The notes under the pieces: generated by a model
Databases searched by the model: none
What the model was told of the DNA's origin: nothing
The model's input: only the letters and a program-made list of their open reading frames with translations
Position numbers and translations under genes: made by a program
Part shown: positions 15,774 through 23,825 of the stretch, one piece after another
How positions within the stretch are numbered: position 1 is the first letter of the stretch
Layout of the letters: the number at the start of each line of letters is the position of its first letter
DNA from: Boseongicola sp. SB0665_bin_10
GTDB taxonomy: Bacteria > Pseudomonadota > Alphaproteobacteria > Rhodobacterales > Rhodobacteraceae
Assembly: GCA_009838075.1 (NCBI GenBank)
Contig: VXSG01000039.1
Span: forward strand, 41,052 to 105,051
Reading direction: 5' to 3'
Length of the DNA: 64,000 bases

Positions 15774-17341
15774 AGTCCGTCCATCTGCCGATCGCGTTTT
15801 TCGCGCTTACCGTCGCTCTTGCCTTGGTCGTTCCCCTTGTGCTTTTGGGCGACTTCCGCGCGGACCTTGGCGTCGGAACCCTGTCGCTTCTGCTGCTTGT
15901 CGGCATATTTGTCCTGCTTGTCGCCGGCGTGCCGCTGGGCTTTGCCACCGGTTTCCTGGGCGCGATCATCATTTGGCTGAATTTCGGCGAACCGGGTCTC
16001 GGGCTCGTGATGCAGCGCGTCTACGACCTGGTCGTGACGCATGCCATCATCGCGGTGCCGTTCTTCATCGTCATGGCGTCACTGCTGGAGCGCTCCGGCA
16101 TTGCCAAGGACATGTATGATGCGCTGAACGTAGCGATGGGAAAGACCCGGGGCGGCGTCGCCATCGTAACCACGGTGATGGCCGTGATCATGGCGGCAAT
16201 GTCGGGGATCATCGGTGGCGAGATCGTGCTGCTGGGCCTGGTCGCGCTGCCGCAAATGCTGCGGCTGGGCTATGACAAGCACCTTGCCATCGGAACAATC
16301 TGCGCGGGCGGTTCGCTTGGCACGATGATCCCGCCTTCGGTCGTGCTGATCATCTACGGTCTGGTCACCGAAACGTCGATCACCAAGCTCTTTACGGCGT
16401 CCTTTATCCCGGGGCTGATGCTGGCGGGAACCTACATTCTCTACATCGTCATTCGCACCCGGATGAATCCGTCACTTGCTCCCTTGCCTGAGGAGTCCGG
16501 CGTGGATGTCGAACAGCTGGACGTCAATTCGAGGATGGAACTGGTCTTCAACCTGACGCCCTTCGTGATCGGGTTTGCCTGTGCCGTTGTCGTCAGCTTC
16601 CTTGGATTCGGTCGGACCGAGCAGATTGCGACCCTTATCTTTTCAAGCGCGACGACAGCGTTGCTGCTGGTCGCGTGGCTTCAGAGAACGGATGACTATC
16701 CCATCGCCAAGGGACTGTTGCCGCCCTTGATCGTGGTCGACCTTGTCCTGGGCTCGATCTATGGCGGCGTGACCGGCTATGCGGAAGCGGCCGCAATGGG
16801 TGTCGTGGCTTCCCTGTTGCTGATCTGGGTGCGGAGCGAGTTGAGCACGGTCATGGTACTGGAAGGTCTGGAGCAGACGTTCCGTTCGGTCGGCACGATC
16901 CTCTGGGTCACGTTTGGCGCGACCGTCCTTGCCGGTGCGTTCAGCCTTTCAGGCGGAAACCGCTTTGTTGCAAACGCCATCGTGGGCCTGGATGTCGCGC
17001 CGATCGTGATCATCCTGGTGATGATGTGCATCTTCTTCATACTGGGAATGTTCATGGACTGGATCGGCATCGTGCTGTTGACCATGCCGGTCTTCATGCC
17101 GATCGTGAAGCAACTGGGTTATGATCCGATCTGGTTCGGGATCCTGTTCAGCGTGAACATGCAGATCGCGTTTCTGACGCCGCCCTTTGGGTCGGCCGCA
17201 TTCTACCTCAAGAGCGTGGCTCCACCCGAGATTGACCTTGTGACGATCTATCGCTCGTTCGGGCCGTTCATCCTGCTGCAGGCCACCATCCTCGCGATCC
17301 TCGTGGCATTCCCGCAGATTTCGCTCTTCCTCGTGCGATGA
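15770..17341 (+). CDS. dctM: TRAP transporter large membrane subunit
   Basis: A 523-residue DctM-type permease with about 12-14 hydrophobic segments. Family motifs include VPFFIVMASLLERSG, GGSLGTMIPPSVVLIIYG (ion/substrate site region) and, near the C-terminus, FLTPPFGSAAFYLK. The start overlaps the dctQ stop (ATGA). It uses the Na+ or H+ gradient to import the solute delivered by DctP. After its stop come 95 bp with a short GC palindrome (around 17375) and then a decayed dehydrogenase. Confidence 0.92.
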   Translation: MKSVHLPIAFFALTVALALVVPLVLLGDFRADLGVGTLSLLLLVGIFVLLVAGVPLGFATGFLGAIIIWLNFGEPGLGLVMQRVYDLVVTHAIIAVPFFIVMASLLERSGIAKDMYDALNVAMGKTRGGVAIVTTVMAVIMAAMSGIIGGEIVLLGLVALPQMLRLGYDKHLAIGTICAGGSLGTMIPPSVVLIIYGLVTETSITKLFTASFIPGLMLAGTYILYIVIRTRMNPSLAPLPEESGVDVEQLDVNSRMELVFNLTPFVIGFACAVVVSFLGFGRTEQIATLIFSSATTALLLVAWLQRTDDYPIAKGLLPPLIVVDLVLGSIYGGVTGYAEAAAMGVVASLLLIWVRSELSTVMVLEGLEQTFRSVGTILWVTFGATVLAGAFSLSGGNRFVANAIVGLDVAPIVIILVMMCIFFILGMFMDWIGIVLLTMPVFMPIVKQLGYDPIWFGILFSVNMQIAFLTPPFGSAAFYLKSVAPPEIDLVTIYRSFGPFILLQATILAILVAFPQISLFLVR

Positions 17342-17436
17342 CGAGGCGGAGCTGGGACCGGGGGGTGTCTTCCGGACCGGTCCGGCGTGATACACGCTTG
17401 AAACCCCGCCAATTGAAAAACGGAAGCTAGTGTGAA

Positions 17437-17965
17437 ATGCGCGTCGGCGCGATTGGTTTGGGGGACACGGGATGCGGGTTCACGCAGGATTCGATTGCCA
17501 GCGGGCTCGAGGTGACTGGCCTCGGTCCGGGAGATGCGCATGACCGCGTCTCGTGACATGGGCGGCACGTCCCCGGGAAGCGTGACCGTGGTCGGGGAGT
17601 GGTCCGATGCGGTCCGCGAGATGCTGATGAACGGCAACCAGGCAGAATTGGCAATCCTCGGCGGCGCAGGCCTGGCGGGACACATGGCTGCAGGTGGTGC
17701 GATCGATCCGACCGCGACCACAGGGCCGCGAGCGCCTCGCGAAATCGGGATTGCCTTGACGGAGGGCGAAATTCGTTTCTGCGATTCGTCAAGTTCAGGC
17801 GGCATTCCCGGAACGCAGGCCGACGCGCTCATGATGATGGCATCGACAGGGATGCGGATCATTCGTTCGACCAAGTCGAATTGTCCGCAGGGAACGAACT
17901 TGGCCTGCATGCGCGTGCCTGAAGAGATCGTGGACGCGGGGCCGCATCGGGGAGGTGAGCAATGA
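17437..17965 (+). pseudogene. Decayed 3-hydroxyisobutyrate-dehydrogenase-type gene
   Basis: From the ATG at 17437 the DNA reads MRVGAIGLGDTGCGF and IASGLEVTGL, the NAD-binding start of the 6-phosphogluconate/3-hydroxyisobutyrate dehydrogenase family, then hits a stop within 40 codons. One frame over (open from 17534) it resumes the same family: DMGGTSPGS, MNGNQAELAILGGAGLAGHM, then DSSSSGGIPGTQAD where the family has its DSPVSGG substrate motif. After about residue 110 of that frame the similarity ends and the C-terminal helical domain is absent. So there is one frameshift near 17530 plus a 3' truncation. It sits between the TRAP genes and the isomerases, suggesting that an original catabolic step of this operon has been lost. 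Confidence 0.72.
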
Positions 17966-18825
17966 AACTGGGCGTGATCTGCGACGGCATCAGCCGGGAC
18001 CTGGAGCATGCTGTTGACGTCATGGACGAGTTTGGACTCGAATATGCCGAGCTGCAATACGTCGGCGACTCGGAAGTCGGCGATCACAGTGCACAGGAGA
18101 TTCGCGAGATTGACGCGCAGCTTCGCGACCGCGGCAAGCCCGTGTCCTGCCTCTCGCGCCACGTCTTTGCAGGCCTGACCGCCGCCAATGAGCCCGGCGA
18201 CGACCTGCACACACGGCACATGGATGCACTCAAGCGCGTCATCGACATGGCGCATGTGGTTGGCAGCCCGCTGGTCAGGATCATGACCAACAAGAAGGAA
18301 CAGATCCTCTGGGGCAGGCACGGGGCCGAGATATGGAATGTCGCCCACGGTGCATGGGACAGGACTCTTCCTCTCATTGCCCCGGCCTGCGACGTGGCGC
18401 GCAACGCCGGGATTACGCTGGCGCTCGAGACCGGCAACGGCACCATGGTCAACTCCAACTGGACCGCGCGAAAGCTCATCGACGATCTGGATGCCAAGGA
18501 CGTGCTCAAGATCCTCTGGGACCCGGCCAACAACTGCTGGTGCCACGAGGAGGCCTACCCGCGCGGATACGAGACGGCGAAGGACGGATATCTGGGCCAT
18601 ATCCATGTCAAGGACGTGCAGGTCGACACGCCGTCCGCGACGCTGGAAGTGTGCCGCATGGGCGAGGGCCAGTTGGCCGGCCAGTTCCCGCCGCTCGCCA
18701 ATGCCCTGCGCACCGATGGCTATGACGGCGTGATCAGCTTCGAGAGCGTGTATCATCCCGGCGACGGCGACTTCGAAGCCGGGTTCCGCCTCTGCATCGA
18801 CCGCTTCAAGGAGATTTTTGCGTGA
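17962..18825 (+). CDS. Sugar phosphate isomerase/epimerase-like TIM barrel
   Basis: A 287-residue protein of the xylose-isomerase-like (AP-endonuclease 2) fold. Metal-ligand positions of the family are visible: LALETGNG (Glu, about residue 156), LWDPANNCWCHE (Asp/His), GHIHVKD (His, about residue 214) and ISFESVYHPG (Glu, about residue 256). GGAGGTGAGCA precedes the ATG. It starts inside the tail of the decayed dehydrogenase and is followed after 4 bp by the two-domain enzyme, so the two belong to the TRAP transcription unit. The family includes inosose dehydratases, hydroxypyruvate isomerases and ketose epimerases; the substrate cannot be named. Confidence 0.82.
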   Translation: MKLGVICDGISRDLEHAVDVMDEFGLEYAELQYVGDSEVGDHSAQEIREIDAQLRDRGKPVSCLSRHVFAGLTAANEPGDDLHTRHMDALKRVIDMAHVVGSPLVRIMTNKKEQILWGRHGAEIWNVAHGAWDRTLPLIAPACDVARNAGITLALETGNGTMVNSNWTARKLIDDLDAKDVLKILWDPANNCWCHEEAYPRGYETAKDGYLGHIHVKDVQVDTPSATLEVCRMGEGQLAGQFPPLANALRTDGYDGVISFESVYHPGDGDFEAGFRLCIDRFKEIFA

Positions 18826-18829
18826 CGCG

Positions 18830-20749
18830 ATGAAGACCGGCATCGCCACCGTTTCGATCGCCGGTGCACTGCCGGAGAAACTCGCGGCAATCGCGGCGGC
18901 GGGTTTCGACGGAGTCGAGATCTTCGAACAGGATTTCATCGCCCATGACAGCGGTCCGTCCGATGTGGGACAAATGGTGCGGGACCATGGACTGGAGATC
19001 ATGCTCTTCCAGCCCTTTCGCGACTTCGAGGGATTGCCGGAGCCGGACAGGACCCGCGCCTTCGAGCGGGCCAAGCGGAAGTTCGACGTCATGCGAGAGC
19101 TGGGAACCGATCTCATGCTGATCTGTTCTTCGGTGCATCCCAAGGCCCTGGGCGGGATTGACCGTGCCGCCGACGACCTGAACGCCTTGGGCGACGTGGC
19201 CGCCGAGCACGGACTGCGCGTGGGCTACGAGGCGCTGGCCTGGGGCACCCATGTCAACGACCATCGGGACGCATGGGAGATCGTGCGGCGCGCGGACCAT
19301 CCAAGCATCGGCCTGATCGTCGACAGCTTTCACACGCTTGGGCGGAAGCTGAGTCCGGAAAGCGTCCGCCGCATTCCCGGCGACAAGATCTTTTTCGTGC
19401 AGCTTGCGGATGCGCCCCGGATCGAGATGGACCTGCTCTATTGGTCGCGGCATTTCCGCAACATGCCCGGCGAAGGCGATCTGGACGTGCGGGCGTTCAT
19501 GCAAGCGGTCGCCGCGACCGGGTACGATGGTCCGATCTCGCTTGAGATCTTCAACGACCAGTTTCGGGGCGCCAGCCCTCGGGCCATTGCCGAAGACGGC
19601 ATGAGATCTCTCTTGTCACTCATGGATGACGTAAACCGGATCGAGCCGGCCCCCCATCTCGACGTCCCGTCAATGCCGCCCCGAGCGGAGATCGAGGGCG
19701 TAGAGTTCATCGAATTCGCCGCCGACGAGGTCGAGGCAAGTCGGCTCGGCGCCCTATTGACGACATTGGGATTCACTCATGCCGCGGATCACGTCAACAA
19801 GGACGTCTCGCTCTGGACACAGGGCGCGATAAACATCGTCATCAATACCGAGCGGGAAGGATTCGCACATGCGACCTACCTGTCGCGCGGAACCAGCGTT
19901 TGCGACATGGGATTGCGCGTGAAGGACGCCGTCGAAACCGTTCGCAGGGCAGAGGCGCTGAAGGTAAGGCTGTTCCATCAGCGCATCGACCAGGGAGAAC
20001 TGCGCCTTCCCGCGATTCAGTCGGTCGGCGGTGGCGTCATGCACTTTCTGGATGCGGCGAGCGGGCTGACAGACGTGTGGGACGTCGAGTTCAAGACAAC
20101 TGGGAATGCCTCCGAAGAGGTCGGCCTGACCCGCGTGGACCATGTCGCGCAGACCATGGGCCATGACGAGATGCTCACGTGGTCCCTTTTCTACACCTCT
20201 CTGTTCGAAGCGTCGAAGAGGCCGGTCGTGGATGTCGTTGATCCCGGCGGCGTCGTGCGAAGCCAGGTCATCGAGAGCCCGGATGGCAGCCTGCGCATCA
20301 CCTTGAACGGCGCGGATTCAAACCGCACGTTGGCAGGTCATTTCGTTGCAGGCCGCCCGGGATCCGCCGTGCAACACGTGGCCTTCGAGTCGAGCGACCT
20401 GTTCGAGACCGAAAGGCGCCTGCGCGGGCGGGGATTCCAGGCATTGCCGGTCCCGGAGAATTACTACGACGATCTTGAAGCGCGTTTCGCGCTGGACGCG
20501 AACACGTTGGCGCAGCTTCGCGAGGGGAACATCCTCTATGACGAAGACGAAAGCGGACAGTTCTTCCAGCTATACAGCCGACCCTACGGCGACGGCTTCT
20601 TTTTCGAGATCGTCGAGCGCCGACATGGCCATGGCGGATACGGCGCCGTCAACGCACCTTACAGGGCTGCCGCGATGAAGCGACTGGTATCGCGGGAACC
20701 AAAGAAGCTTGCGCTCTTCCACGGGTTGCCGCGGCCGGAACTTGATTGA
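18830..20749 (+). CDS. Two-domain isomerase/HPPD-like enzyme, probable 3-dehydroshikimate dehydratase
   Basis: A 639-residue fusion. Residues 1-280 are a TIM barrel (FDGVEIFEQDF, YEALAWGTHV, IVDSFHTLG, VQLADAP, ISLEIFNDQF, with Glu/Asp/His metal ligands). Residues about 290-600 are two vicinal-oxygen-chelate repeats like 4-hydroxyphenylpyruvate dioxygenase (VDHVAQTMG, VQHVAFES, FFFEIVERR supplying His, His, Glu). This architecture is that of bacterial QuiC-type 3-dehydroshikimate dehydratases, which form protocatechuate; a different sugar substrate remains possible. The ATG at 18830 was chosen just after the upstream stop; a TTG at 18818 is the alternative. A diverged copy of its last 70 codons lies at 33.0 kb. 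Confidence 0.78.
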   Translation: MKTGIATVSIAGALPEKLAAIAAAGFDGVEIFEQDFIAHDSGPSDVGQMVRDHGLEIMLFQPFRDFEGLPEPDRTRAFERAKRKFDVMRELGTDLMLICSSVHPKALGGIDRAADDLNALGDVAAEHGLRVGYEALAWGTHVNDHRDAWEIVRRADHPSIGLIVDSFHTLGRKLSPESVRRIPGDKIFFVQLADAPRIEMDLLYWSRHFRNMPGEGDLDVRAFMQAVAATGYDGPISLEIFNDQFRGASPRAIAEDGMRSLLSLMDDVNRIEPAPHLDVPSMPPRAEIEGVEFIEFAADEVEASRLGALLTTLGFTHAADHVNKDVSLWTQGAINIVINTEREGFAHATYLSRGTSVCDMGLRVKDAVETVRRAEALKVRLFHQRIDQGELRLPAIQSVGGGVMHFLDAASGLTDVWDVEFKTTGNASEEVGLTRVDHVAQTMGHDEMLTWSLFYTSLFEASKRPVVDVVDPGGVVRSQVIESPDGSLRITLNGADSNRTLAGHFVAGRPGSAVQHVAFESSDLFETERRLRGRGFQALPVPENYYDDLEARFALDANTLAQLREGNILYDEDESGQFFQLYSRPYGDGFFFEIVERRHGHGGYGAVNAPYRAAAMKRLVSREPKKLALFHGLPRPELD

Positions 20750-20802
20750 AGGGCAGCAGGCATGAAGAAGTCCTGGCAATTTCGGCAATTCTCGCCGGTC
20801 TC

Positions 20803-20955
20803 GTCGCCTGCCGCCTTGGCCCTTTCGCTGTCGAGGTCGCAGACTGCGGCAAGTTCGGCACCCTGGTCGCGGAGACCGGACCACGCGTGAAGGTGGTTCT
20901 GCGCGTAGAAGCCGCACCCGACCACCGCGATCCTTGCGTCTTGCCCTTGCGGCAC
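20803..20955 (-). pseudogene. 5' fragment of the Gfo/Idh/MocA oxidoreductase gene (in repeat copy 1)
   Basis: The first 51 codons of the oxidoreductase at 25753-26793, including the nucleotide-binding VVGCGFYAQNHLHAW, are repeated here. After DSERAKAAGD the frame runs into unrelated DNA at the repeat edge. It has the same GGAGG and GTG start as the intact copy, so a short nonsense peptide may still be translated. It has no function on its own and marks the left boundary of the duplication. Confidence 0.85.
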
Positions 20956-20968
20956 CTTGCCCTCCAAA

Positions 20969-21012
20969 TTGGTATGACAATATATATTTGTATAGTATCA
21001 TATTGACATACC
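20969..21012. promoter_or_regulatory. Divergent promoter/operator with 14-bp inverted repeat, copy 1
   Basis: GGTATGACAATATA (20971-20984) and CATATTGACATACC (20999-21012) form an inverted repeat with one mismatched pair. Between them lies TATAGT (20991-20996), a plausible -10 with TTGGTA 16 bp upstream, reading toward the binding-protein gene. The TNGTATNACNA-like arms fit a FadR/GntR-type regulator; the GntR gene in the operon (29957-30673) is the obvious candidate. Promoter assignment is tentative. Confidence 0.5.
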
Positions 21013-21082
21013 GAAACAACCGCTGTTTCCTCGGACTGACGTCAAATGGATTCGTCAGACACAAACCGGAGGGAGAAACAGG

Positions 21083-22102
21083 ATGCATTCGAAACAGCTG
21101 GTTGCTGCCTGTGCGCTCGGTCTTGCGCTCAGCGGTGCGGCGCAGGCAGCCGACGAGACAATCGTCGGGTACGCAGCACCGTCGCTTGACGGCGCGCAGT
21201 CGCAGATACAAGGGGGCTTTCTTGTCGGCGCGGAGCAGCACGGATGGAAGGTCCTTTCCGTGACCTCGGGTGGGGACGCCCAGAAGCAGGTCAACGACAT
21301 CAACGACTTCATCACCCAGAACGTGTCGGCGATTGTCGCCGTGCCGGACGACAGCGCAGGCATATGCGTCGGCGTTGCGGCCGCGAAGGAGGCGGGCATT
21401 CCGTTCTACACGATCGACCGGGCGCCCTCGGGCTGCGTGGTGGACATGGTCGTTCTTTCGGACAACTACCTGGGCGGGCAGCAGGCGGGCGAAGCCATGG
21501 TCGCGCACCTGACTTCGAAGAACGGCTCGCCGAGCGGCACCGTCCTGGAAATCACGGGCAATCTTGCGCAAAACGTTGCGCAACTCAGGGGTGCCGGCTT
21601 CCAGGACGTGCTCAATCAACATGATGGCATCACCCTGATCACGCGTCCGGGCGACTGGGACGCCGCCAAGGGCGTGGAGATCGTTCGCGACGTCGCCTCG
21701 GCGCAACCCATAGACGGGATCTACATGCATTCGGACTGCGTCTATGCCGCCGGCACCGTGCAGACGTTGAAGGAGATCGACCAGTTTGCGCCCGCTGGCG
21801 AAGACGGTCACATATTCATCGCAGGGATTGACGGGTGCAGCGGCAACCTGGAACTGATCCGCCAGGGCGCCACCGACCAGACATCCGGTCAGCCGATCCC
21901 GGACTTTGGCACGCTCGTTGCGGAGTTCATGGCGAAGCAGTTCGCCGGAGAGGCGATCGAGCCCGGCCTGGTGCATCAGGACGGCGCGCTCTGGTCGCCG
22001 GGCCGGCTTGAGATGACCGACGTCGGCATGCTGCTCTACTTGAGCACGACCTCGATCACCAGGGACAATGTCGACAACCCGGGTCTTTGGGGCAACCAGT
22101 AG
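21083..22102 (+). CDS. Sugar ABC transporter binding protein, copy 1
   Basis: A 339-residue periplasmic binding protein of the ribose/xylose type (Peripla_BP_4 fold). Residues 1-22 are a signal peptide (LALSGAAQAA). Family features include GYAAPSLDGAQSQIQGGFL, the domain-1 loop IVAVPDDSAG, FYTIDRAPSG, DNYLGGQQAG and the hinge segment FIAGIDGCSG. GGAGGGAGAAACAGG precedes the ATG. This copy is translated identically to the gene at 26921-27940, but no transporter genes follow it: beyond the repeat edge lies decayed DNA. It keeps the same promoter and stem-loop and so could raise receptor dosage. Probable ligand is a pentose-like sugar, inferred from neighbours. Confidence 0.88.
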   Translation: MHSKQLVAACALGLALSGAAQAADETIVGYAAPSLDGAQSQIQGGFLVGAEQHGWKVLSVTSGGDAQKQVNDINDFITQNVSAIVAVPDDSAGICVGVAAAKEAGIPFYTIDRAPSGCVVDMVVLSDNYLGGQQAGEAMVAHLTSKNGSPSGTVLEITGNLAQNVAQLRGAGFQDVLNQHDGITLITRPGDWDAAKGVEIVRDVASAQPIDGIYMHSDCVYAAGTVQTLKEIDQFAPAGEDGHIFIAGIDGCSGNLELIRQGATDQTSGQPIPDFGTLVAEFMAKQFAGEAIEPGLVHQDGALWSPGRLEMTDVGMLLYLSTTSITRDNVDNPGLWGNQ

Positions 22103-22125
22103 ACAACGGCCGGCACTGAACCCGT

Positions 22126-22157
22126 CGGAGAGCGCGACCGAGGCGTTGCGCTCTCCG
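22126..22157 (+). terminator. Stem-loop after binding-protein gene, copy 1
   Basis: CGGAGAGCGC (22126-22135) pairs perfectly with GCGCTCTCCG (22148-22157) around a 12-base loop. No T-run follows, so it is more likely an mRNA-stabilising or partial-termination hairpin, as often found after binding-protein genes in ABC operons. Confidence 0.65.
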
Positions 22158-22262
22158 AGGTTGGAGTGGACAATGCACTGTTTCGCGTGCCCGAGACAGG
22201 TGATCGCATGACTTGCGATCTCTTTCGTTGCAGGAAGCGCCATGGGCCGAGCCAGCAGGTTC

Positions 22263-22760
22263 TCATCGCTCGATGTCCGGCATTGCCACAAGAACCCCGA
22301 CATCATGCAGTCCAGCCCATGGCGTCCGTGCAAGAGCAGACTTGACGCGACGCGGAGGAATGGACGAATCGATAGATGCCACCCCTTCGATCTTGGTCAA
22401 TTTGCCGGCGAGAAAGGCCTCGAAGTCACTGAGACTTGTCGCAATCATGCGCATCTGGCAATCCCGGTTGCCCGTCATCAACCAGCCGTCAACGACCTCG
22501 GCGAACTGGAGGATCGCGCTCTCAAATGCTGCCAGAGCGTCGTCGATCTGCTTGTCCAACTGCACCGACACGAAGACCGGGACATCAAGCCAAGTGCCGC
22601 TTCATCGACCCGGACCCCGTAACCGGTGATAGCGCTCACGGATTCCCGTCGTCGGACACGGCGTGCGGTCGGCGTCGGACTCAACCCAATCTGCTCACTC
22701 AAGCGCTGCATTGACATCCGTCCGTCGACATGTCCCGCGAGGTCTCTACGCAGATGGCGT
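22263..22760 (-). pseudogene. Decayed Lrp/AsnC-family regulator gene
   Basis: On the minus strand, the part near 22600-22740 encodes an Lrp helix-turn-helix (DGRMSMQRLSEQIGLSP, then ITGYGVRVDEAALGL). The part from about 22585 down to 22263, in another frame, encodes the effector (RAM) domain: VSVQLDKQIDDALAAFES, QFAEVVDGWLMTGNRD, IEGVASIDSSI. A one-base shift near 22585 separates the halves, and no proper start precedes the HTH. The gene is dead. It was originally divergent from the E1-type gene whose remains follow, a pairing known for Lrp regulators of keto-acid/methionine-degradation dehydrogenases. Confidence 0.72.
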
Positions 22761-23825
22761 TCGGCGAGATCCTTGAGGGCCTGTCCAAAGGCGACGGCCC
22801 GGTTGCCGGACGTATCGTCACCGTCTCGCCAGATGTGACAGGCACGACGAGCCTTGGCCCATGGGTCAACCACCGCAAGCCGTTCGCGCGATCCGGTCAG
22901 GCGGACGCCTTCATCGAGCATCGCATAACCTCAACGGCGAGATGGGAATTTGCGCCGGAGGGGCAGCATATTGAGCCGTGCATCGCCGAGATGAACCTGA
23001 TGCTGCTCCTTGGAGCTGCAGGCCTGTCGCATTCGCTGCTTGGCAAACGGTTGATCCCCATCGGTACGGTGCATGATCCCTTTGTTGCTCGCGCGCGCGA
23101 TGCCCTGAACCACGCATGATGTCAGGATGCACGGTTCATCCTGGTCGGAACCCCTTCCGGGGTAACATTGGCCCAAGAAGGCGGCGCGCATCCGTCCGTC
23201 GGGACACCGCTGATCGGGATGAGCCAAGATGGGTCGGCCGCGTTTGAGCCTGCCTTTGCCGACGAACTGGCCGTCATCATGGAAAGGGCGTTCGGCTATC
23301 TTCGACGGGATGGCGATGGCAACCCGGATGACTTTGCGTGGCTTCGCGATGAAACCGGCGGGTCGGTACATTTGCGGCTGTCAGCAAATTCGCTCGAGCA
23401 GCCCGGAGAGCGCATTGACGGCGATTTTCGACCAGGCGCTGTCGATGGGGCCTGCTGGCTGCGAAAGCCGGGGCCGAACCGCGATGTCGCGATCGGCCAT
23501 CAAGGCGCCATCGCCCCCGGAGCCATGCGCGCGGCCGGGTTGATCGGCGAGGCGCGGCGGGATGTCGGCGTGCCGGCCGTTACCTCCGCTGATCGGCTGG
23601 ACGCAGGCTGGACTGCTGCCCAGCGGGCCCGGGCCCGTGGCGTTGCAAACGCCCAAGCTCTCGCTGGACGTCGAGCGTTTCGGTCAAGCGGGCACCATCG
23701 GCGACTTGAAACGTCACTATGGAATCGACGCTGAGAGCATCGTGAGGCGAGTCGACAAACTGACGCCGGGCAAGCCGATCGGGCGACGTCACTCAGCCGC
23801 CGGTGACAGCCGCGCCGTTGCGTAG
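22730..23825 (+). pseudogene. C-terminal remnant of an E1-type (transketolase-like) 2-oxoacid dehydrogenase gene
   Basis: The frame from 22730 encodes the later part of a homodimeric pyruvate-dehydrogenase-E1/MdeB-like protein: IVTVSPDVTGTTSLGPWV, EFAPEGQHIEPCIAEMNL, GLSHSLLGKRLIPIGTVHDPF. A TGA at 23117-23119 interrupts it where the family has Cys; the same frame continues (GTPSGVTLAQEGGAHPS, GTPLIGMSQDG, EPAFADELAVIME, VTSADRLDAGWTAAQRARARG). Near 23640 a deletion and frameshift lead to a third piece (LDVERFGQAGTIGDLKRHYG, IDAESI) ending at 23825. The N-terminal half (thiamine-binding domain) is missing. So it carries one nonsense codon, one frameshift/deletion and a 5' truncation. Confidence 0.72.

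Larger units (their letters stand above)
20803..22164. repeat. 1,362-bp direct repeat, copy 1
   Basis: Identical, everywhere I compared it, to 26641-28002 (offset 5,838 bp). It begins inside the 5' part of the minus-strand oxidoreductase gene and carries the divergent promoter, the whole binding-protein gene and the downstream stem-loop, ending 7 bp after the stem. The flanking bases differ on both sides (C/G at 20802/26640; A/G at 22165/28003). No inverted terminal repeats or transposase are associated. Confidence 0.92.

Noticed and set aside
17248..19143. Long minus-strand open frame (631 codons) opposite dctM, the isomerase and the two-domain gene
   Set aside because: It runs antisense to three well-supported genes, has no family motif and arises from high GC content.
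20570..22333. Minus-strand frame of 587 codons opposite the receptor gene, repeated at 26615-28096
   Set aside because: Antisense shadow of the receptor gene; it is repeated only because the DNA is duplicated.
23168..23734. Treating the open frame here as an independent small gene
   Set aside because: Its sequence continues the E1-type pattern before and after a stop codon, so it is part of one pseudogene.
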